From assembly GCA_022573065.1 (NCBI GenBank), contig JACZUQ010000001.1, positions 49,235 to 59,735 on the forward strand: a DNA stretch of 10,501 nucleotides, read 5' to 3'. Below are positions 6,798-10,501 of this stretch, piece after piece (positions within the stretch are counted from its first letter, which is position 1; every line of letters begins with the position of its first letter). Both the position numbers and the translations under genes were made by a program. Below the pieces are notes generated by a model. It searched no databases, had not been told where the DNA came from, and worked only from the letters and a program-made list of their open reading frames with translations. Origin of the DNA: Nitrososphaerota archaeon (lineage in GTDB: Archaea; Thermoproteota; Nitrososphaeria; Nitrososphaerales; Nitrosopumilaceae).

Positions 6798-7704
6798 TAT
6801 CGCTGAAATTTTGCAAGGAAATCCTAGTGATTCAGATTATAACAAAAAACCAGTAATTATTCAAGGAATTACTGGAAACTACGGATCATATCACACACAA
6901 AGAATGTTAGAATATGGAACAAACATTGTAGCTGGTGTTACACCTGGTAAAGGAGGAAAAAAACACAAAAATATTCCAGTTTACAATACAGTAAAAGAAG
7001 CAGTAGACGCTACAGGTTCTAAAATATCAATAATGTTTGTTCCGGCCAAGTTCTTTTTAGGCGCAGCAAAAGAAGCAATAGAAGCTGGAATAAAACTTTT
7101 AGTTGCAATTCCGGAACATGTTCCAGTTCGAGACACCCTAGAACTACTTGAACTAGCTAAAAAAAAAGACGCCATAATAATAGGGCCAAATACTCCTGGA
7201 GTTTTAATTCCAGAAGTAATCAAGTTAGGAATTATGCCTGCAAGTCCTTTCAAGCTAGGCAATATTGGAGTTCTATCAAAAAGCGGAACTTTACTTTATG
7301 AGATTTCATATAACCTTTCAGAGGCGGGGTTTGGTCAATGCATTACAATTGGCATTGGCGGAGATCCAATTAATGGAACTAGGTTAGTTGATGCCTTTGT
7401 TATGATTGCAGACTATCCAAATTTGGACGGAATTGTAGTTGTTGGAGAAATCGGAGGAGATGCCGAAGAAACATTAGCTCAACATGTAATTGACAGTAAT
7501 TTCAAAAAACCAGTTGTTGCATACATTGCCGGAAGAGCCGCTCCTAAAGAAAAAAAAATGGGTCATGCAGGAGCAATTGTTTATGGGAATTATGGATCAG
7601 CTGAATCCAAAGTATCAATGTTCAACAAGGCAAACATTCCTGTAGCAAAAAGACCAGGTGAAATTCCTATGCTACTAGCAGAAAAACTCAAGCAATCCGA
7701 TTAA
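6790..7704 (+). CDS. sucD: Succinyl-CoA synthetase-like acyl-CoA ligase, alpha subunit
   Basis: SucD carries the CoA-binding Rossmann domain and the phosphohistidine. Seen here are VIIQGITGNYGSYHTQ (residues 22-37), YGTNIVAGVTPGKGG (42-56), AIPEHVPVRD (106-115), GPNTPGV (132-138, where GPNCPG is common), GVLSKSGTLLYE (160-171) and GIGGDPINGT (188-197). The active-site loop is KMGHAGAIVYG with the catalytic His at 259. The length of 304 residues is slightly above the usual ~290 because of the N- and C-terminal tails. The start overlaps the sucC stop by 8 bases, and GGGG about ten bases upstream could act as a weak ribosome binding site, as expected for an internal operon gene. Together with SucC it would serve the partial TCA cycle and the succinyl-CoA pool of the 3-hydroxypropionate/4-hydroxybutyrate cycle. 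The pathway role is inferred. Confidence 0.92.
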   Translation: MLSIAEILQGNPSDSDYNKKPVIIQGITGNYGSYHTQRMLEYGTNIVAGVTPGKGGKKHKNIPVYNTVKEAVDATGSKISIMFVPAKFFLGAAKEAIEAGIKLLVAIPEHVPVRDTLELLELAKKKDAIIIGPNTPGVLIPEVIKLGIMPASPFKLGNIGVLSKSGTLLYEISYNLSEAGFGQCITIGIGGDPINGTRLVDAFVMIADYPNLDGIVVVGEIGGDAEETLAQHVIDSNFKKPVVAYIAGRAAPKEKKMGHAGAIVYGNYGSAESKVSMFNKANIPVAKRPGEIPMLLAEKLKQSD

Positions 7705-7711
7705 ATTAAAA
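7703..7711 (+). promoter_or_regulatory. Possible TATA-like box for rpl40e
   Basis: AAATTAAAA overlaps the sucD stop codon and is centred about 29 bases before the rpl40e ATG. It is AT-rich but not a strong consensus, so read-through from sucCD is an alternative. Confidence 0.35.
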
Positions 7712-7735
7712 GTAAGTAAAAATTTTGATGAACAA

Positions 7736-7903
7736 ATGCCAATAACTGATCCTGAAAAAAAACAACTAGCTCAAAGGGCGCGTCTTCACATGAAGATATG
7801 CTTTTACTGCGGTGCAAGAAATTCGATTGATGCTACAAGATGTAGAAAATGTCACAACAGATATCTAAGATTAAAAAATAGAACACTTGGCGTAAAAAAG
7901 TAG
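7736..7903 (+). CDS. rpl40e: Ribosomal protein L40e (eL40)
   Basis: The frame encodes a 55-residue basic protein beginning MPITDPEKKQLAQRARL and ending LKNRTLGVKK. Four cysteines form a zinc ribbon: C22-x2-C25 and C36-x2-C39, with ten residues between the pairs. The core CFYCGARNSIDATRCRKC matches the compact archaeal L40e family. It is a component of the large ribosomal subunit. In eukaryotes the homologue is made as a C-terminal fusion to ubiquitin, but here it stands alone. The ATG at 7736 is the only workable start, because the ATG at 7728 is in another frame and stops after four further codons. The gene lies 31 bases after sucD and 50 bases before a tRNA gene. The gene is complete and unbroken. 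Confidence 0.93.
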   Translation: MPITDPEKKQLAQRARLHMKICFYCGARNSIDATRCRKCHNRYLRLKNRTLGVKK

Positions 7904-7904
7904 A

Positions 7905-7909
7905 TTTTT
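7905..7909 (+). terminator. Possible U-run terminator of rpl40e
   Basis: A T5 run begins two bases after the rpl40e stop. It is short and has no hairpin. It fits an archaeal U-run terminator but would occur often by chance here. Confidence 0.35.
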
Positions 7910-7953
7910 CTCAAACCTAAAGACACAAAAAGTTGCTATATTGTAAAATCATT

Positions 7954-8047
7954 GGACCGGTTGTCTAGTGGCTAGGATGACGCCCTCACACGGCGTAAAG
8001 ATGTTAAAATCTCGCTAAGGTCATGGGTTCAAATCCCATCCGGTCCA
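7954..8047 (+). tRNA. tRNA-Val (anticodon CAC) with a 21-base intron
   Basis: The acceptor stem is GGACCGG (7954-7960) with CCGGTCC (8040-8046), seven perfect pairs, and the discriminator base is A at 8047. The D stem is GTCT/GGAT (7963-7966, 7975-7978) with two G-U pairs. The anticodon stem is ACGCC/GGCGT (7980-7984, 7992-7996) closing the loop CTCACAC, so the anticodon CAC is at 7987-7989. The T arm is ATGGG, loop TTCAAAT, CCCAT (8023-8039). Between the anticodon and T stems lie 26 bases instead of about five, and removing the intron leaves a normal 73-base tRNA with variable loop AGGTC. CCA is not encoded. I see no convincing TATA box at the usual distance; a TATA-like ATATT near 7938 is too close. 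Confidence 0.93.
7998..8018 (+). other. tRNA intron at a non-canonical site (44/45)
   Basis: The 21 bases interrupt the variable loop of tRNA-Val, not the usual 37/38 site. A bulge-helix-bulge can be drawn. The exon bases GGCG (7992-7995) pair with CGCT (8013-8016), with one G-U. The 3-base bulges are TAA (7996-7998) and AAG (8017-8019). The inner helix AGAT/ATCT (7999-8002, 8009-8012) closes a six-base loop. Cutting two bases into each bulge removes exactly 7998-8018. The splice point is ambiguous by one base, since 7997-8017 gives the same product. The splicing endonuclease of this lineage would have to accept such sites. Confidence 0.82.
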
Positions 8048-8052
8048 TAAAA

Positions 8053-8058
8053 TTTTTT
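8053..8058 (+). terminator. U-run terminator after tRNA-Val
   Basis: A T6 run lies six bases past the mature tRNA end, the usual place for an archaeal tRNA terminator. Confidence 0.5.
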
Positions 8059-8063
8059 AAATG

Positions 8064-8072
8064 AAATATATA
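8064..8072 (+). promoter_or_regulatory. TATA-like box for the UBP zinc-finger gene
   Basis: AAATATATA is centred about 31 bases before the ATG at 8099. It is one of the strongest TATA matches in the window and follows the tRNA terminator directly. Confidence 0.6.
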
Positions 8073-8098
8073 CAAAAAGTTACTTTGAAGATGAGACG

Positions 8099-8356
8099 AT
8101 GTCAGACGAATGTGAGCATTTTCAACAAAAAGTAGATGACATACTTCCAAATACTAAGGGCTGTGAAGAATGTGAAAAAGAAAATACACCGTGGGTGGCC
8201 ATTAGACAATGCTTAACATGTGGTCATGTGGGCTGTTGTGATTCTTCTGTAGGGCGTCATGCAACAAAACACTTTGAGGAAACAGGTCATTCTGTGATGA
8301 TTGCAGTTCAAGACCATCCTTGGAAATGGTGTTATATTCACAAAGAATATTATTGA
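8099..8356 (+). CDS. UBP-type zinc-finger protein
   Basis: This 85-residue protein is almost entirely one zf-UBP domain. Ligand-type residues are C5 and H7, C22 and C25, C38 and C41, C46/C47, and histidines at 54, 58 and 64. The signature CLTCGHVGCCDSS (38-50) followed by HATKHFEETGH (54-64) and WKWCY (75-79) is diagnostic. In eukaryotes the fold binds the free C-terminal Gly-Gly of ubiquitin (USP5, HDAC6). Short stand-alone versions occur in bacteria and archaea, where the ligand is generally unknown. No ubiquitin-like, E1 or JAB gene is visible here. The ATG at 8099 is preferred because the ATG at 8091 is out of frame. The M3 peptidase gene starts 30 bases downstream, with its own TATA-like box. 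Confidence 0.88.
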   Translation: MSDECEHFQQKVDDILPNTKGCEECEKENTPWVAIRQCLTCGHVGCCDSSVGRHATKHFEETGHSVMIAVQDHPWKWCYIHKEYY

Positions 8357-8364
8357 TATTTTAT
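8356..8364 (+). promoter_or_regulatory. TATA-like box for the M3 peptidase gene
   Basis: ATATTTTAT begins at the last base of the zinc-finger stop codon and is centred about 27 bases before the ATG at 8387, the leaderless spacing seen elsewhere in the window. Confidence 0.5.
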
Positions 8365-8386
8365 GGGGCAATGTATCTGATTTAAA

Positions 8387-10159
8387 ATGACTAAGTATGA
8401 ACTTGGAAGATGGAATCTAAAAGGTTTAGTTGCCAATCCAAAAAGTCCAGCATTTGAAAGACAAATAAAAATAGTTGAAAAAAAATCAAAAGCTTTTGCA
8501 AAAATTAAATCAAAACTAAATAATAAAATATCATCAAAAAAATTTCTTGGAATTTTACATGAATTAGAAGAATTAGATGAAAAATTAAGCATAATTGGAG
8601 GATATGCTTCGTTAGTATATTCTAGTGATACTCAATCAGACGAAGCTACATCTTTGCTAACTAGAATGACAAAATTGGGTTCTGAAATTTCTAACCAAAC
8701 ATTGTTTTTTGATCTCTGGTGGAAAAAAGGAATCAATGAAAAAAATGCAAATCGCCTAATCAAAGATTCAGGAGAGTTATCAGGATATCTAAAATACAAA
8801 CGGCTTGTTGCAAAATATTCTCTTTCTGAACCGGAAGAACGAATTATCAATACACTTGATGTTACTGGAAGTACTGCTTTAGTCAAGATTTATGACAAAA
8901 TTACAAACGCTTTTGAATATGTTGTAAAGATAGATGGAAAAAAACAGAAACTTACAAGAGAAGAGCTTTCTACATATGTTAGAAGTACCAAGCCAAAAGC
9001 ACGAGAGATTGCTTACAAGGAGCTTTTAACAAAATATTCTCAAAATAAGGGGGTGTTAGGGGAAATCTATCAAAATGTTGTTTTAAACTGGAAAGATGAA
9101 GGCGTAGATATTAGAGGATTCGAATCACCAATCTCAATTCGAAATATTGCAAATGATCTTGACGGAAAAACTGTGAATACTTTACTATCTGTATGTAAAA
9201 AAAATGCTCCAATTTTTCAAAAATTCTTTTTACTGAAAGCAAAAATGCTTGGATTAAAAAAACTTCGACGTTATGATCTTTATGCGCCAGCTGCCTCAAA
9301 AACGAAAGAAAAAAATTACCAATATGACAAATCTGTAAAACGTGTTTTAGCTTCATTTGAAAAATTTAGTCCCAAATTATCTGCCTATGCAAAAGAAGTA
9401 TTCGTAAAAAGGCATGTTGATTCTTCTATAAGACCAGGAAAACGTGATGGAGCTTTTTGTAGTACTTTATCACCTAAAATCACACCTTTTGTATTATTGA
9501 ATTTTACAGGAAAGTCAAAAGATTTGTTTACTATTGCGCATGAAATAGGACATGCAATACACAGTAAAGCAGCTTCAGATAAATCAATTTTAGTTTCAGA
9601 TGCACCTTTACCTTTAGCTGAAACTGCATCAACGTTTTCAGAATTACTTTTGTATGATTACTTGTCTGATAAAATTTCAGATAATGAAAAAAAGATCATG
9701 CTTTCTGAAAAAATAGATGATTTGTATGCAACAATTATGAGACAGGCATTTTTTACGTTATTTGAAATTGATGTGCATAAACAAATTGCACAAAGCACCA
9801 CGGTAGATAAAATATCAAAGACGTATTTGAATAATCTAAAAGAAGAGTTTGGAAATTCAATTACTATCTCGGATGATTTTGCAGTAGAATGGAGTTATAT
9901 TCCACATTTTTTTCATACTCCGTTTTACTGCTATGCATATTCTTTTGGAAATCTACTTGCACTATCATTGTTTCAGCGTTACAAAAAAGAAGGAGATGAC
10001 TTTGTTCCTTCTTATATCAGCATTTTAGCCGCTGGAGGTTCAAAAAAACCAGAACTACTGCTTGATGAATATGGAATAGATATTAGCTCCTCAAGATTTT
10101 GGCAGGATGGTTTTGATTACGTTAGTGAACAAGTAAAACAAATTTCGGTGTTAAGCTAG
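8387..10159 (+). CDS. M3 family oligoendopeptidase (PepF-like zinc metallopeptidase)
   Basis: This 590-residue protein resembles oligoendopeptidase F (M3B), which cleaves short peptides in the cytoplasm. The zinc site is HEIGH at residues 385-389, with the third ligand Glu 412 in LAETAS, the spacing expected for the thermolysin-like M3 fold. The long helical N-terminal half (about 1-200) fits the family's substrate-restricting lobe and includes TREELSTYVRSTKPKAREIA, typical of PepF. After the active site, IPHFFHTPFYCYAYSFGNLL (starting near residue 505) matches the conserved Tyr-rich substrate-binding segment. There is no signal peptide or membrane segment. The length is typical and no catalytic residue is missing. 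The start ATG lies 30 bases after the zinc-finger gene behind a TATA-like box. Its role is probably peptide recycling, by family inference. Confidence 0.92.
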   Translation: MTKYELGRWNLKGLVANPKSPAFERQIKIVEKKSKAFAKIKSKLNNKISSKKFLGILHELEELDEKLSIIGGYASLVYSSDTQSDEATSLLTRMTKLGSEISNQTLFFDLWWKKGINEKNANRLIKDSGELSGYLKYKRLVAKYSLSEPEERIINTLDVTGSTALVKIYDKITNAFEYVVKIDGKKQKLTREELSTYVRSTKPKAREIAYKELLTKYSQNKGVLGEIYQNVVLNWKDEGVDIRGFESPISIRNIANDLDGKTVNTLLSVCKKNAPIFQKFFLLKAKMLGLKKLRRYDLYAPAASKTKEKNYQYDKSVKRVLASFEKFSPKLSAYAKEVFVKRHVDSSIRPGKRDGAFCSTLSPKITPFVLLNFTGKSKDLFTIAHEIGHAIHSKAASDKSILVSDAPLPLAETASTFSELLLYDYLSDKISDNEKKIMLSEKIDDLYATIMRQAFFTLFEIDVHKQIAQSTTVDKISKTYLNNLKEEFGNSITISDDFAVEWSYIPHFFHTPFYCYAYSFGNLLALSLFQRYKKEGDDFVPSYISILAAGGSKKPELLLDEYGIDISSSRFWQDGFDYVSEQVKQISVLS

Positions 10160-10168
10160 AATGAATAA

Positions 10169-10174
10169 TTTTTT
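10169..10174 (+). terminator. U-run terminator after the M3 peptidase gene
   Basis: A T6 run begins ten bases past the stop codon. It runs straight into a TATA-like segment (10172-10181), so it may double as promoter DNA for what follows. Confidence 0.45.
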
Positions 10175-10181
10175 ATAATTA
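10172..10181 (+). promoter_or_regulatory. TATA-like box upstream of the palindrome pair
   Basis: TTTATAATTA would place a transcription start near 10202, between the two GACTGNCAGTC palindromes. If real, it could drive a small RNA covering the hairpin at 10227-10266, or a long leader for the secreted-protein gene. It overlaps the peptidase U-run, so it may be only AT-rich DNA. Confidence 0.3.
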
Positions 10182-10186
10182 AAAGC

Positions 10187-10222
10187 GACTGACAGTCATT
10201 AAACGCATTTTGACTGCCAGTC
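10187..10222. repeat. Two 11-bp palindromes GACTGNCAGTC, 25 bp apart
   Basis: GACTGACAGTC (10187-10197) and GACTGCCAGTC (10212-10222) are each perfect palindromes around one central base. Centre-to-centre spacing is 25 bp, so both lie on nearly one face of the helix. As DNA they look like tandem binding sites for a dimeric regulator. As RNA the two copies would pair with each other as ten base pairs with one central A-C mismatch and a 14-base loop. No coding frame of note covers them. Confidence 0.6.
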
Positions 10223-10226
10223 TTTG

Positions 10227-10266
10227 TTCCCCTTCGGTTTGAACCGATGTCAAACTTGAAAGGGAA
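10227..10266 (+). ncRNA. Candidate structured RNA element: long imperfect hairpin
   Basis: UUCCC (10227-10231) pairs with GGGAA (10262-10266). After a C-A mismatch, UUC (10233-10235) pairs with GAA (10258-10260). After one bulged U at 10257, G-U and then GUUUGA (10237-10242) pair with UCAAAC (10250-10255) around the loop ACCGAUG. That is 15 pairs in 40 bases, much more structure than the surrounding AT-rich spacer. A competing small hairpin CGGTT-TG-AACCG (10235-10246) overlaps it. Whether it is a free small RNA, part of a leader or an antisense product is unknown, and the strand is not settled. Confidence 0.4.
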
Positions 10267-10382
10267 TTTACTAAATTTAAACTTTAAACTAGGATTTCAA
10301 AAATTAAGCATTACATCTTTTCTAAAAAAAATTGAAAAATAGGATAGTAACCTTAATAGTTTCAAGCCAAATTGTGCTTCAT
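10267..10382. other. AT-rich spacer before the secreted-protein gene
   Basis: I find no gene here. It contains two adjacent TTTAAAC units (10276-10289), an A8 run near 10324-10331, and a weak TATA-like TTAATAGT at 10353-10360 that suits the gene starting at 10383. Together with 10160-10266, it makes a gap of about 220 bases without coding sequence, the longest in the window. Confidence 0.5.
10353..10360 (+). promoter_or_regulatory. Possible TATA-like box for the secreted-protein gene
   Basis: TTAATAGT is centred about 27 bases before the GTG at 10383. It is a weak match, chosen mainly because its spacing agrees with the other genes here. Confidence 0.35.
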
Positions 10383-10501
10383 GTGTATAAGTTCCTCTTT
10401 TTACTAGCTATATCTTTGATAGTGGTTTTCAGCTATTCTGAAGTTATTGCGCAAGATCCACGACTTGCAACATTTCAGGAGACAGCTCAGATAATTATAG
10501 A
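10383..10501 (+). CDS. Secreted or cell-surface protein, N-terminal part only
   Basis: An open frame reads to the window edge. From GTG at 10383 it begins MYKFLFLLAISLIVVFSYSE, a classic signal peptide with a Lys at position 3, a hydrophobic core of about 14 residues and a probable cleavage site VIA/QDP after residue 24. The visible mature part, QDPRLATFQETAQIII, is not a family I can name. The frame is open back to 10326. Earlier starts are TTG at 10332 or GTG at 10374, which would add a 17- or 3-residue extension. The 10383 start is preferred because it gives a compact signal peptide and fits a TATA-like box 27 bases upstream. The ATG at 10381 is in another frame and stops after eight codons. 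It is truncated by the window, so its function is unknown. Confidence 0.65.
   Translation, partial: MYKFLFLLAISLIVVFSYSEVIAQDPRLATFQETAQIII

Noticed and set aside
7728..7744. ATG at 7728 as the rpl40e start
   Set aside because: It is in a different frame and stops after four further codons. The ATG at 7736 gives the complete L40e.
7936..7944. ATATT segment as the tRNA-Val TATA box
   Set aside because: Its centre is only about 14 bases before the mature tRNA, which would put the transcription start inside the gene.
10187..10222. Palindrome pair considered as ends of an insertion sequence or MITE
   Set aside because: The two copies are only 14 bases apart, there is no target-site duplication, and nothing lies between them that could be mobile.
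10235..10246. CGGTTTGAACCG resembles a tRNA T arm and suggested a tRNA remnant or attachment site
   Set aside because: The loop is not the seven-base TTC-type T loop, no acceptor or anticodon stem fits around it, and no integrase or tRNA gene is nearby. The longer hairpin explains the bases better.
10381..10407. ATG at 10381 as the start of the last gene
   Set aside because: This frame encodes eight codons and then TAG. The GTG two bases later opens the signal-peptide frame.

Overview
The window reads as a chromosomal stretch of an ammonia-oxidising-type archaeon (Nitrososphaerota/Thaumarchaeota, closest in style to Nitrosopumilus). The evidence is its AT-rich DNA, a stand-alone archaeal ribosomal protein L40e, an archaeal-type isoleucyl-tRNA synthetase, and a tRNA-Val with an intron at a non-canonical site. 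TATA-like boxes also sit about 24-31 bases before most start codons, which implies leaderless mRNAs. The genus is inferred from general resemblance and was not tested. The content is mostly housekeeping, and I see no transposase, CRISPR array, toxin-antitoxin pair, defence island or phage gene.

Layout. Bases 1-128 hold the 3' end of folD. A 5-formyltetrahydrofolate cyclo-ligase gene follows (TTG start at 118, overlapping folD). On the opposite strand purD (1935-673) converges on it with a 15-base tail-to-tail overlap. A 120-base divergent intergene separates purD from ileS (2056-5256). Next come an unrecognised 109-residue gene (5314-5643), the sucC-sucD pair (5685-7704, 8-base overlap), rpl40e (7736-7903), an intron-containing tRNA-Val(CAC) (7954-8047), a small UBP-type zinc-finger gene (8099-8356) and an M3 oligopeptidase gene (8387-10159). 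The last 340 bases hold a gene-free, structure-rich stretch and the start of a secreted-protein gene that runs off the window.

How the genes fit together. FolD and the cyclo-ligase form a folate one-carbon unit, and PurD carries out the second step of purine synthesis, a pathway that uses formyl-folate. IleS, L40e and tRNA-Val serve translation. SucCD interconverts succinate and succinyl-CoA or a related acid and thioester, and succinyl-CoA is also an intermediate of the thaumarchaeal carbon-fixation cycle. The zinc-finger protein and the M3 peptidase are adjacent and may both belong to protein or peptide turnover.

The points most worth a second look are: paired 11-bp palindromes plus a long imperfect hairpin in the gene-free stretch 10187-10266; the non-canonical intron in tRNA-Val; substitutions in the threonine-rich editing motif of IleRS; altered C-terminal motifs in SucC; and the consistent TATA-to-start spacing that implies leaderless transcription.
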